A stretch of DNA of 64,000 nt, taken from Bremia lactucae. Lineage: Eukaryota; Oomycota; Peronosporomycetes; Peronosporales; Peronosporaceae. Numbering within the stretch: position 1 is the stretch's first letter; each line of letters begins with the position of its first letter. Made by a program: the position numbers and the translations under genes. Shown here in pieces: positions 1-10,171 of the stretch. Location: positions 1,846,503-1,910,502 of the forward strand of contig NC_090624.1 of assembly GCF_004359215.1 (NCBI RefSeq), read 5' to 3'. The notes under the pieces are model-generated. The model saw only the letters and a program-made list of their open reading frames with translations. It was not told the DNA's origin and ran no database searches.

Positions 1-415
1 TTCGACTCCCCTATACTTAGAGACGTCAATCTTTAAGGTTTCGGGACGACACGTGTGCGTCATCCCAGGTACAGGGGTCTGTACCTGTTGTAACCTCAAC
101 AGTTCTGCCTGTTGAGAGCCTTGCTGATTCAGCAAGGCTACCTTCTCCTTCATCTCGTCAAGTTCATGTTGTATGAACTTGGCGATGGCTTATCAAAGGG
201 CATCTCTCTCCAAACCGGACAGCATGGCCAAAATGGCATCGTTTCCTACGGCCGAACTCATTCGTTCGACCGCACTCCTTTCTATGTCGCCTAGAAAGGA
301 GTAGCTATCACGCGGAACGTGATGCGTATTTCCATTTTCATCTAACATGTCCATATTAGATGATTGGAATTGTGGTCCTTGGACGGACTACAAAGTGCTA
401 CCAGGTGTAACGGGG
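1..415 (-). mobile_element. Family A gypsy element, 5' leader and gag N-terminus (cut by window edge)
   Basis: Read on the minus strand, this matches the leader and gag start of the A copies at 9008-9410 and 19840-20230. It shares the Met-Asp-Met start (codons at 354-346), the conserved serine-rich block and a GVEED-type segment near base 1. The primer-binding-like motif (minus strand TGGTAGCAC) lies just inside the LTR at about 405-413, two bases from the LTR end. The element is truncated by the window edge, so its pol lies outside. Confidence 0.8.
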
Positions 416-874
416 CACTACCGACTTGTACTGCTTCAGTACAAGTCCACTTCGCACTGCGTCAGTGCGAGTGGTGCCTCACGTCACTTCACGTACACTA
501 GTACGTGCAGAGGAAGTCTTCTCTATAAAACACTTGCTTTCAAGATGGTTAATTAAAAACTGTATTAATATAATTAAGTTCTTCTTGTCGATTTACTTAA
601 TACTAACTTAATTATAAACTAATACAAAACATGTACTAAAAGTCTTATCTGTCTTTCTCTTTGCGCGCGTTTAGCGCTGACTGGATCGCGGAGAAAGTAG
701 ATATAATGGTCTATGTCTACCAATGGATAAGCCTTTAGAATATTACTATGTAAAGTAATATTCACCAAATATTAAATTAACATTTAAAGGTTGTTAATTA
801 ATTCATTATCTAAAAGGTAAATAAATAAATACAACCTTTAAATGTTAATTTCATGTAACGATGCACCCCGTTAA
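416..874 (-). repeat. Family A LTR, minus orientation (5' LTR of the edge element)
   Basis: Starts TGTAACGGGG and ends CACCCCGTTA on the plus strand, so it is the reverse complement of the A LTRs at 8585, 19399, 26825 and 51289. It adjoins the gag leader of the edge element through a PBS-like motif, which makes it that element's 5' LTR. The outermost bases (expected CA) are lost where a plus-oriented A LTR fragment begins at 876. Confidence 0.85.
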
Positions 875-875
875 A

Positions 876-914
876 GAGGCAGTGCGAAGTGGACTTATAT
901 CGAAGCAGTACAAG
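876..914 (+). repeat. Family A LTR 3' tail, left part, split by B1
   Basis: Matches the last ~60 bases of a plus-oriented A LTR (GAGGCAGTGCGAAG ... GCAGTACAAG). It continues at 8546-8564 on the far side of element B1. B1 therefore inserted into this LTR. Confidence 0.75.
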
Positions 915-1396
915 TGTAATGGGGCACGCATCGGTTGGAGAACCGTTGTTGCGGTACTTTTACTTTATTGGGCAAAATACTCTTTTATCTAATTTAAAAT
1001 CGTTAGTTACTTAAATTCCATTTATTATGGGTTACAAATGTGGTCGCCGCCAAATATAAATCTGGCGGCCAAAATCAATTTTTAATTATTTAGGGCAAGG
1101 TTTATAGATTCAAATAATTAAATAAAGTGCAGTTCCCCTTTTGAGCTTAAAGCGTCAAGTGCCTTCCTAAGGCTTGCGCATTGATCTGTAAGCGATAGAA
1201 GCCTTTCTAAGGTATACCTCTAGGGCACTAGTTGGAATTTGGTTCTACGAACCTCTGAATCCATTGAACAAGGATTCCTTAAGCTTTAGTAGCTTGTACG
1301 ACTCCCGGAGTTGTTAAACCCATTAATTCAATAGAATTAAGTGACTCTCTGAGTCTGAAAGTCTTCTCTGACTTTAGGAGCGAGGTATCCGCTACA
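915..1396 (+). repeat. B1 5' LTR
   Basis: Begins TGTAATGGGGCAC and ends CCGCTACA (TG...CA), 482 bp. It repeats with small changes at about 8061-8540, and in inverse, truncated form at 15904-16338. TSD base string ACAAG immediately precedes it. Confidence 0.9.
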
Positions 1397-1412
1397 CCTG
1401 GTAGCAACTCGT
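1397..1412 (+). other. B1 primer binding site
   Basis: Two bases after the LTR comes TGGTAGCAAC. The same TGGTAGCA start follows the 5' LTRs of families A and D with the same 2-nt spacer. This is the expected place and form for a tRNA 3'-end complement (probably initiator Met). The tRNA identity is inferred and was not checked. Confidence 0.6.
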
Positions 1413-1457
1413 TGTCAATCTACGCCTAAGTCCTTACAAGTCTAAATTCTCTCCAAA

Positions 1458-2510
1458 GTGGAAGAGGTTCCAGAATTGTCAGAAGCGCAACGCGCCGCTT
1501 ATGACAAGCTCAAAACCTTATTCGGGCTCAAGCACGTGGAATTTATTATCTCCAAGGGACCAGAGATCTTACATGCAAGGCTTGAAGCCTTCATGCGGTA
1601 CGAAACCTCCCTGATCGGTCCGGTACAGGACCACTTAGCGGCATATATGCCAACTTGGTACATCTCTGTACCTGACTCAGAGCCGAGGGCTCGCCCTCTA
1701 ACTGTAAATGTGAAGACATTTGAGGGAGAAAATCTCCTTTTTTGGATTAAGCAGATGGAAATGTCCATTGATTCCGCCTTGTTCTTAGCAGTACGGCAAA
1801 AGGTGGCTATGGCCATTTCCAAACTTGGAGGTAGAGCCAAGGAGTGGGCACTATCGTGCAGCACGTCCATAAACGACGCTTTTCACTCATGGGATTTGCT
1901 GAAACAGCAAATGATCAGCATGTTTGCACCGCCTGATTAGGCTTTTCGCATGCGAGCACGGCTCCAAGCGACTCGACAGGGTAAAAGAACCTAGGGGACT
2001 TTGTCCAGGAGTTTAGAACTCTCATCGCATCTACGCATCAAGACCCGGTGCAAGAGGCAATTGTAGTGACCATCTTTATGGGGGGGTCTCAATGAGGGCG
2101 CTGCCCGGACGGAATTGTTCCGATCTCATCCGGCTACGTCGAAGAGCCAGTTGCCATAGCGCTACGCGCCGAGTTTGACTTTAAGTCTGCTCGCGTTAGC
2201 ATGCCTGTCTACCGAACAAGCTCTTCGAGCACATGGGTTCCGTCTAAGAGTAAAATTTATGGATTTAAGCCTCGTTGAAGAAGGAGAAGACGCTCTTCAA
2301 GCTGTGGAACAGCATAAGACCATCCGTAGATGTTATATGTGCGGAAGCACGAAACATTTACGCCCTGCCTGCCCTCTTCGAAATTCGCGTAAAGCTCGAA
2401 AGTGCTCCAACTCCGACCTATACCAGAGATCTGGTACGGTGCGGGAAAACGTCGATACCCAGTAGGTGCGGGGCGCCCTACTGGGGAAGACCTAGACTTG
2501 GTTGAACCTC
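1458..2510 (+). pseudogene. B1 gag, broken
   Basis: The reading frame opens at 1458 with a 160-residue Gag-like segment (helical, containing a GRAKEWAL-type motif typical of gypsy capsid). A TAG at 1938 stops it within the capsid domain. Homologous reading continues in other frames to a CCHC zinc knuckle at about 2331-2372 (Cys-X2-Cys-X4-His-X4-Cys), followed by basic residues. At least two frameshifts separate capsid from nucleocapsid. Gag would form the particle and bind element RNA. The ATG at 1458 is the first one after the leader. Confidence 0.75.
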
Positions 2511-2974
2511 AAGGAGGTGAGAATAAACAGAACCTAGCCCCAATTAGCTCGGTGCTCAATGGCACGGGGCGAGAGTACAAGCCCGGCTTACTATTCGTTC
2601 AAGCGACTGTAAAGGGGTTTGATAAGCCGTGGTCAATTTTAATTGACTCAGGAGCGTCTTGCAATCATGCTCGACGCCTTTCCCTTGAAGGAAGTCAACA
2701 ACACGCTGAGGCGCTTAGAGCGCATGAAGGTGATACAATCACTGTTGGCTTAGCGACTGGGACTCGTGTCACTGTTCCCAAAGTTCCATTGAACTTAGGT
2801 ATAAAGTTTCTAAACTTTCACAGTATGGAACGCTGTCTCGTCCTTTATTTGGATTCGAGATATGATCTCATCCTTGGTATGGCCTGGTTGGAACACCATG
2901 AGCCATGGATCGATTGGAGGTCTAAGACCTTTGGCGCCACGCGCAAAGTTCCTAGCAAAGTTTTGGAGTCATGA
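2402..2974 (+). pseudogene. B1 aspartic protease (retropepsin) domain
   Basis: The frame contains Ile-Asp-Ser-Gly-Ala-Ser at 2641-2658, the catalytic triad form of retroviral-type aspartic proteases. A downstream YDLILGMAWL motif at about 2860-2890 is the conserved second hydrophobic strand before the RT linker. The enzyme would cut the Gag-Pol precursor. The frame ends at a TGA at 2974, so it is not fused to the RT that follows. Confidence 0.75.
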
Positions 2975-3118
2975 ACCCACGTTTGCTAGGCAACAAAAGC
3001 GCTATTGGCGCGGATCATTGAATGAGTCTGTCAGTGTTTTAGACATTGGCATGTCTGAGTTAATAAACGCTAATGTTAAAAACATTAATTCTGAGCCCGA
3101 CTCGGCAGAATAAGTGGA

Positions 3119-3841
3119 ATGGCACGTGCTCCGTCGAGTGACACTCGTTATAATAACGATTTACTAAATGCTGAAAGCATTGTTGGCCTAAGGCCGAATC
3201 ATCAACGGTGCAATATCTCTGAGATACGTGGAGTGGCACGTCTAAGTCCACCGAGTATGGTCGGCCGAGGTGGCATCATACTGAGTGTCAGTAGTGACAC
3301 TGTTGGTGGTTCGCCAGGACCTCAAGGGCGCAATATCCCTGAGATAAGTGGAGTGGCACGTCTTAGTCCACCGAGTGTGGTCGGCCGCAGTACCATACTG
3401 AGTGTCAATAGTGACACTATTGGCGGTTCGCCAGGGCATTTTGGGTCAAACCCTCCTAATGCACGTGAAGCGACACGTAAACGTTCGCTGGATAAGGAAG
3501 TTGAGTTACCTAACTCCTTGTCGGATGTCAAATTAGACACCATGTCTTGTATAGAACCAATACAGGCTGGAAAACCCGGGGACGTGAATGTCCCGGCCTC
3601 TAAGAGGCGTATTGTCTCCACTCCAAGACAGGTTGGACACGAAGCGTGTATACCCCCACAAAGTGATACGAGTGAGCAAGTACATAAGCTTGTAGATGGC
3701 GTAACCGGTAACATTGAGGGGGATGTTAGCCTTGCAGCAATCCCCTCGTTACATGCTCTTTTAGAGCTAGACGAAATGTCTATTGATGAATGCGGTCGAG
3801 ACTTAAAAGCTGGTGACTTATCTGAAATGGTGGTAATTTAA
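3119..3841 (+). pseudogene. B1 protease-RT linker with internal repeat
   Basis: A 240-residue open frame between protease and RT with no enzyme motif. It contains two adjacent copies of a ~38-residue unit (GVARLSPPS ... DTVGGSPG / GVARLSPPS ... DTIGGSPG), coded by about 3224-3434, and is otherwise Ser/Pro/charge rich. The length and low complexity suggest a flexible spacer in the Pol precursor. Functional significance is unknown. Confidence 0.5.
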
Positions 3842-3844
3842 CCT

Positions 3845-4860
3845 ATGGTTGAGTTAAACTCATCGTCACTTCTAGACGAAGCTGTCCTGGATGACACAAA
3901 AGCTGCACTTAATGCGCGAAATGGGTCATCGCTCCTTAAAGATTCCACGGATCCCTTTTATTCCTTAATTAAGGAATTCCAAGATGTGGTATGTAATAAT
4001 CCACCATCTGTTTTACCTCCGGATAGAGTGTTCGTCATGAAATTGACTTAGTTCCGGGAACCAAATACTGTGTCACAAGACAATGGCCTTTACCGAAGGA
4101 GCAGAGTGACGTCATTGACGATTTCTTCCGTGCTAAGCACGAGGCTGAAATGGTACGAGAGAGCAAATCTCCTCATTCGACACCGACATTTAGTGTCAAA
4201 AAGCCAAATGGTAAATGGCGCATCGTACATGTTTATAATAAGCTTAATGCTGCCACTATACCAGCACAAACCCCTATTCCTAGAAAGGATGTTCTTCAGA
4301 ACAATATGGGATGTACAATGTACAGTGCATTGGACTTGGTCGATGGTTACTACCAATTGCTCATGCGAGCTAGTGATATCCCGCTTACAGCGGTTAGCAC
4401 CCCAAGCGGCATGTTATGGGAGTGGCTGTTTATGCCTCAAGGGCTTTCCTACGCCCCGGCAACATTTAATCGTCTAGTGACGCAACTGTTTCGCCCTTAT
4501 CGAGGTTATGCGCAGACTTATTTCGATGACATTTTTGTCCATAGTCGTGCGGAGCAGGATCGGTCGGATATGGAGAACCATTTAGACCATTTGCGAGAAG
4601 TGCTCGAGTGCATGCGCACAAATAAATTGTATGCCAATGTATCTAAATGCATTTTTGGCGCAGACGAAATTCCTATTTTAGGATGCTTCATTGGAAAGCA
4701 AGGCCTTAGAGCGGATCCTGCTAAGGTAAAAGCCATAGTAGATTGGCCGGTTCCTAAAATCAAAAGGATTTGCGTAAGTGGTTGGGTCTCGCCAATTATT
4801 TACACAAATATAGCGAAAATTACGCTGATATGGCTAGGATGCGGAATGGTGCTGGAATAG
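3845..4860 (+). pseudogene. B1 reverse transcriptase domain
   Basis: The RT reads mostly in one frame from 4150 to 4860. It has the WRIVHVYNKLN block, the MPQGLSYAPATFNR block, and the active-site YFDD at about 4519-4530 (gypsy RTs usually have Y-X-D-D). The thumb-side LGCFIGKQG motif follows. The N-terminal part (3845-4140) lies in other frames, separated by a TAG at 4049 and frameshifts. The domain copies element RNA into cDNA. Frame breaks near 4770-4880 separate it from RNase H. Confidence 0.8.
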
Positions 4861-4888
4861 CACAGAACATAATGCTTTTCGAGCAGTT

Positions 4889-5353
4889 GTGAATAGTCTT
4901 ATCCATGCCCCGATTCTGGCACTGCAAAACCCAAATTGGCCTTTCAGTGTCGTCTGTGACGCATCAGATATTGCCATTGGCAGTGCTCTGTTACAAACAG
5001 ATGTTGATGGGCACGAACGTGTTATTGTTTTCGAGTCTAGACAGCTTAAAGCTGCGGAAAAGAACTACCCAGTTCATGACAAAGAGTTACCTGCTACGAA
5101 GTATGCTCTCGTCAAATTCAGAGCTCATCTGCTCGGCTCTAAGCCGTTTGTGATTTATACAGATCACGCGTCATTACGCACGGCGACTAAGTCGGCCCAT
5201 CTCTCACAGAGAATGCCCCGATGGCTATCCTTTTTTGCGGAATACAACTTCGAGGTGAAGTATAAACCCCGCAAGCAAAATGCTTTGGCCGATGCGTTAT
5301 CACGCAGACCGGATTATGAGCTTTTTAACGACTATCTCGTCTCCTATTCCTGA
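4889..5353 (+). pseudogene. B1 RNase H domain
   Basis: 154 residues with VVCDASD (first catalytic Asp), the YPVHDKEL block (catalytic Glu region), the YTDHASL block and a terminal ADALSRRP motif. This is the standard gypsy RNase H signature set. It removes the RNA strand during reverse transcription. It is broken from the integrase by a TGA at 5351. Confidence 0.8.
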
Positions 5354-5359
5354 ATTAAT

Positions 5360-6564
5360 CCGTTCGGCTTACGCCCAGGATGAACAGTGTGTAGCTCTGC
5401 AACGAGCTTTAAAGAACTCGGATTCGGGTATTACAATACCGGCACGTTTGCGTGCGATAACAACCTGTTGCTCTATTGCACAGACATCGCGGACCCTCCG
5501 CGTGTCGTTGTTCCTCATGATGAGGATTTGAAGTACCGGATCCTCTATGAGGCACACGATACTGTCCTTGGTGGTTATCTCGGTAGAGAAAAGACCTACG
5601 GCTCTATAAGCCAGAGTTATTGGTGGCGTAAACTTTGTAAACGGGTCAGCACATATGTTCGCACATGCGAAACGTGCTAACGGGTTAAACCCTCGGCACA
5701 TGTTGCTGCGACACTGGCGAGTCTTCCCGTCCCTATAGGATGCTGGGAGTCCATTCGTATGGATTTTGGTTTTGAGCTACCGAAAGATTCGGCCGGTAAC
5801 TCCGGTATAGTGGTCTTTGTTGACCGATTAAGCAAAATGGCTCACTTAGCGGTCGTGCCGGATTCCAATGATGGAGAGGGTTCAGCTAAGCTGACCATCG
5901 ATCGCGTGTTTCGACAACATCGTTTGCCAGTGGCAATTGTCTCTGATCGGGACCCCCGTTTCACGGGTAAATTCTGGAAATCAATTTTCTGAGTGCTTGG
6001 CACCAGATGCGATATGTCCACTGCGGACCATCCGCAGACCGATGGTCAAACTGAATGTGTCAATCGCGTAATTGAAGACTTTTCAGCAGCGTGTGTGCTC
6101 AGACAGCAAAGCGCTGAAGCTTAATGCTCCCAGTGGTGGAGTTTGCGTTAAATAACGCTGTCCATGCCTCTACAGGCTATACTCCGTTCTATGTGAACGG
6201 TCTTACCCACCCACGCGTTCCATTAACAATACAACTGCGTGATTCAGGGCTTGGTGTGGGGGGGGAATTAGCCGAGAGGCTTGCTGATATCAGCCCTGTT
6301 ACCGTTCGGAAACAAGTAAGCGAGTTTCTCGCGACGCGATTTAATTTCTTAAGACACGTAAGGAATACGATGGCTGATACCCAAGACAAACAAAAAGAAC
6401 AAGCAGATGCCAAAGGCAGAAGCTGTAATAATACTTATATGGTCGGAGACCGAGTTTTACTAAACGCTAAAAATCTACCTACTAACTTGTTTCCGCGGTC
6501 TTTAAGACCAATTTGCGCCCGCGCTTTATTGGACCATTTACGGTCGTGGCCAAGAAGGGTCTAG
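5360..6564 (+). pseudogene. B1 integrase (zinc, core and C-terminal parts)
   Basis: The HHCC-type zinc region is at about 5530-5680 (YEAHD, then CETC), ending in an in-frame TAA. The core begins at 5759 with MDFGFELP and a FVDRLSKMAH block (first catalytic Asp), then VSDRDPRF (second Asp, about 5939-5962). A frameshift follows before the TDGQTECVNR block (catalytic Glu) at about 6030-6065. The C-terminal DNA-binding part is 6124-6564. Breaks at 5678, 5990 and 6121 make it non-functional. Confidence 0.8.
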
Positions 6565-6625
6565 CTTACGCTAAACCTTCCTAGCAAGCTGCGTACACAC
6601 CCAGTATTTTACATTGGCTTGCTTT

Positions 6626-8100
6626 TTAAGCCATACCGGGACCCTTCCCACGTGGACTTGAAGGCGCTTGCGCCGAGACAGGCGGTCGTGCCGCAGATTG
6701 TTGCATCCTCACCAGCATATCCAACTGGCCCTCTAAACGAGGCTGCTGACGCTCCAGCGTCGAAAGACGGTCCCGAACCGCCTCAAAAGAGCTCTCAACC
6801 CGAGCAAGGACCTCACGGAGAAGTTGCACCTCGTGCCGTAGAGCATCAAATGCTTCCGCGAAATTTCGGCCCCCCCCTCCCGCGCTGCTTGATGCGCGGG
6901 GGAACCTTCAGTTTCATGTGGAGAAACTTTTAAAGCGACGTCGTCGTGAGGGTCAATACCAGTATCTGGTGAAGTGGCTTGGGTACCCCTATTTCGAAAA
7001 CTCTTGGGAGTTCGAGGTACCTCTTCGGCAAGATTGCCCGTACGCCGTTGACGTTTTTGAGCGCCAAGCTCAGGGTCAACTCGCGTCAAACGACGATTCC
7101 CACCACTAAACGTGGGATTAGGTGGATCTAAAGCCTCAGTACGGCTTCGATCCTTGGTTGTTCGGTCAACCGAAGCACTGAAATATCGGCTAGGCCTCTC
7201 TTCGTTTTGTGGCATAAAATTCCAAACGTTATTGGCCTTTGGCCTTAAGCTTAGCGAAGTCGAAGCGAAGCTTCCGTTCCAAATGAACATCACCTCTATC
7301 CGCAGACTCTCAGATATTCCAGATATTACGGAGTTTGCGGACCCGGTGAACCCAGTTCTCCAATGAGACTTCGTTTTCACTCCTTGTATCGTTTGGAAAC
7401 AAAACGATCGGCTTTCCCCCCATGGAGGTCACCGAAGCCCCACGGGCTTGATCACATAAACGCGTCAGATACTGGCTTCGCGTCATTACCTTCGGCGTAA
7501 GGTATTGCTCATGAAGAGCGTCGCGGGCAGCGATCTCCTCCGGCGTTCTCGCCAGGTCACCAGAGATCCAGATGGCCAAGCTATGACCCGCTATCTCTTT
7601 GAGACGCTCGTCCGCACTAAGCGGAGTGAATCTGTATCCACTATGAGCCTTAGCATTCGCTATCTCGGCAGCTCGACGACGAGCTCTTTCCTCTATGAGG
7701 ATTATTTGCTCTTGCTCTTCATCGAGCGGATTCGTAATGATGTTGGACTCAGGGTCCCGTGTCCTGCTCAATGCAGTTAAGACATCAACGGCACCACGTT
7801 CTGGGAACGGATTCGGGGCCGACGTTCATCCGGAGGAAAAGGCGTGAGCGAACGCCGCTCTTTTTCCTCCTTCTCTGACTGAGAGTGACTTTCAAAGTCC
7901 ACCATTCCCTCATCGTCGAGGAATGTGCTCAGAGTATGTGACTCACGCTTGATTGTCATGAGGCAAAGGAAAGAATAACACAACCGAGCGATTGGCTGTT
8001 TAGGTTCCAACCTTAAAGAGCAAATGAAGCGAATGTTGTCATTCATGTCAACAGTCTGATGGGGGCACACATCGGTTGGAGAACCATTGTTGTGGTACAT
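6626..8100 (-). pseudogene. B1 antisense ORF with C-terminal coiled coil
   Basis: Reading leftward from the 3' LTR, long frames cover 8100-7777, 7771-7310, 7380-6733 and 6829-6626. They are interrupted by about three frameshifts; one lies in the C run near 6870-6879. The N-terminal part is rich in Asp/Glu/Ser/Lys (DDEG, KEEKER). The middle has ARTPEEIAARDALHE and MTRSQYLTRL blocks. The C-terminus is a Leu/Arg/Glu/Gln heptad-like segment (VQLLREVLARVESSF, LEGQLDMLVRM). The same protein, ending in the same Met-Ala-stop, is found at copy B2 (16294-17706). The coil overlaps sense integrase/chromodomain coding. The true start may be the internal Met near 7965 rather than the one within the LTR. 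No known family recognised. Confidence 0.6.
6918..7109 (+). pseudogene. B1 chromodomain at the pol C-terminus
   Basis: 63 residues with QYLVKWLGYP, then FENSWEFEVPL. This is the aromatic/WEP-type chromodomain fold that ends chromoviral integrases and can direct insertion to modified histones. The expected aromatic residues are present (Tyr, Trp, Trp). The preceding frame (6619-6933) runs in another phase, so the domain is detached from integrase in this copy. Confidence 0.8.
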
Positions 8101-8540
8101 TTACTTAATGGGCAAAATACTATTTTATCTAATTTTATAATAGTTAGTTACTTAAATCCCATTTATTATGGGTAACAAATGTGGTCGCCGCCAGATATAA
8201 ATCTGGCGGCCAAAATCTACTTTTAATTAGCTAGGGTAAGATTTACATAATTCAATAATTAAACAAAGTGCAGTTTCCTTTTGATCTTAAAGCGTTAAAT
8301 GCCTTCCCTAGGCTTGCGCATTGATATGTAAGAGATAAAAGCCTTTCTAAGGTATATTTTCTTGGGCACTAGTTGCCAGTTGGCTCTACGAACCCCTGCA
8401 TCCCTTGAACTAGGATTCCTTAAGCTTTAATAGCTTGTACGACTCCCTGAGTTTTTAAACTCATTAGTTCAATAGAACTAAGTGACTCTCTGAGTCTGAA
8501 AGTCTTCCTCTGACTTTAGGAGCGAGGTAGCTCCGCTAAA
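8061..8540 (+). repeat. B1 3' LTR (5' edge deleted)
   Basis: Matches the 5' LTR from GGGCACACATCGG to CCGCTAAA, followed by TSD ACAAG (8541-8545). Compared with B2, the purine tract and the first ~11 LTR bases have collapsed: B2 reads (minus strand) CTGATGGGGGAGGG then TATAATGGGG, while B1 has CTGATGGGGGCAC only. The deletion post-dates insertion because the TSD is intact. Confidence 0.85.
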
Positions 8541-8545
8541 ACAAG

Positions 8546-8564
8546 TCAGTAGTGCTCCGTTATA
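8546..8564 (+). repeat. Family A LTR 3' tail, right part
   Basis: TCAGTAGTGCTCCGTTATA continues the A LTR fragment of 876-914 across B1. It is followed by 20 unassigned bases before the next A LTR. Confidence 0.65.
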
Positions 8565-8584
8565 AGTTTTAACAAGTTGATACC

Positions 8585-9007
8585 TGTAACGGGGTGTATC
8601 GTTACATAAAATTAACACTTAAAGGTTGTTAATTAATATGTTATCTAAAAGGTATATAATATTTTTTGGAGAATATTACTTTAAGTAGTACTGTTCAGAA
8701 ATTTTATCCATAAATAGGTATAGGCCATTATATCTATTTATCCCGCAGACAAATTAATTGTAGATGTAAGCAAAAGAGAGACAGATAAGATAAGATTTCA
8801 ATTGCATGTTTAGTATTAGTTTATAACTATGTTAGAGTTAACAGATAGAAAGAAGAGATACTTAATTATATTAAAACAGTTTTCATTTAACCCTCTTTAA
8901 GCCAATTGTCTTAAAGAGAAGTCCTCCTCTGCACTTTCTAGTGTACGCGAAATAACGTAAGGCACCACTCGCAACTGAAGCAGTACAAGTCGTAGTGCCC
9001 CGTTACA
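8585..9007 (+). repeat. Family A LTR, plus orientation
   Basis: 423 bp from TGTAACGGGGTG to GTGCCCCGTTACA. It is followed after CC by a TGGTAGCAC primer-site motif (9010-9018) and a gag start, so it acts as the 5' LTR of the next element. Confidence 0.9.
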
Positions 9008-9057
9008 CCTGGTAGCACTTTGTAGTCCGTCCAAGGACCACATTTCCTTCATCTAAC

Positions 9058-10060
9058 ATGGACATGTTTGATGAAAATGGAAATACGCATCACGTTTGGC
9101 GTGAAAGCTACTCCTTTCTAAGTGACATAAAAATGAGTGCGGTCGAACGAATGAGTTCGACCGTAGGAAACGATGCCATCTTGGCCATGCTGTCCAATTT
9201 GGACAGATGCCCTCATTTCAGCCATCGCCAAGTTCATACAACATGAACTTGACGAGATGAAGGAGAAGGTAGCCTTGTTGAATCAGCAAGTCTCTCAACA
9301 GGCAGAACTGTTGAGGTTACAATAGGTACAGACCCCTGTACCTGGGATGACGCACACGTGTCGTCCCAAAACGTTAAAGATTGACGTCTCTAAGTATAGG
9401 GGAGTCGAAGAAGACTCCCTCTTGAGATGGTTTGTCGAGTTATACGATGTCATAAGGGCACGTCACATCGTCGACGATGTAAATGCAAGTTGCATTTGCT
9501 CAGTCAAAATTGGCAGGTCGTGCCAAAACTTGGGCATTGGGCCTTAAGTTGCGCGACCCATACGTCTTTGGGTGCTAGAGGCTTTTAAAGCCCGGCTCAA
9601 ACAGACGTTTAAGCCGCCAAGGGCTGAGTTCAGAGCTCATTCAGAGCTTCTGAAACTCAAGCAAGGCAAGCGTGATGTTCACGCATATGCCCAGCACATA
9701 CGACTCTTAGCGAGTTGTGTCACAAACAACCCAGTTCATGAACACACGTTGATCACGGTGTTCATGCAAGGTCTTACGGATTGCCCCGTAAAGACCCACC
9801 TGTTCTGCTTGGAACTGGATACGCTTGAAGAAGCAATATCCGTAGCTAAACAGGAGGACTTTAGCTTGAGACAGGCTCAAGCTAGTTCGTCATCATATCG
9901 TCCTCCAAGACGACACGAATAAGGTCCAGAACCCATGGACCTTTCTTACAACGAAAGCGAGAGACCTCGCTATTCGAGCAACAAGCGATTGCAGAAATGA
10001 CATCGCTGCCAAAAATAGGAAACTACGCTCATGAGTGCAGTGCCCCACGCCTAGCACCGA
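9058..10060 (+). pseudogene. Family A gag (in the chimera), broken
   Basis: Starts with Met-Asp-Met at 9058. Frames at 9058-9246, 9347-9547 and 9572-9922 carry the family A Gag in order: GVEEDSLLRWFV, the FKARLKQTF capsid motif and the DVHAYAQHIRLLASCV helix. A CCHC zinc knuckle is recognisable across a frameshift at about 10006-10040. Frame breaks at ~9246, ~9547 and 9922 separate them. Gag would package element RNA. Confidence 0.75.
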
Positions 10061-10171
10061 AATGTACTGAACGTAATTTGGACCGTATGCCAAAAATGGC
10101 AACGGTCGCGGGTCCGACGTTGTTGCGAAATCGCAACAGCGAGGCGGACCGCCAAAAAACGGTCGGGGTCA

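Larger units (their letters stand above)
915..8540 (+). mobile_element. Ty3/gypsy chromovirus, family B, copy B1 (full span, degenerate)
   Basis: A 7.6-kb element with two LTRs (915-1396 and about 8061-8540) and internal order gag, protease, reverse transcriptase, RNase H, integrase, chromodomain. That is the gypsy order, with integrase after RT/RNase H. Target duplication ACAAG is seen at 910-914 and 8541-8545. An additional ORF lies on the opposite strand between the chromodomain and the 3' LTR. Gag and pol carry several stops and frameshifts, so this copy cannot encode its own machinery. Confidence 0.9.

Noticed and set aside
1499..1870. 123-codon minus frame opposite B1 gag
   Set aside because: Mirror of the gag frame, with no counterpart opposite gag in other copies; unlike the 3' antisense ORF, it is not repeated between families.
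3322..3714. 130-codon minus frame opposite the B1 linker
   Set aside because: Arises from the repeated sense sequence; no start context or second copy.
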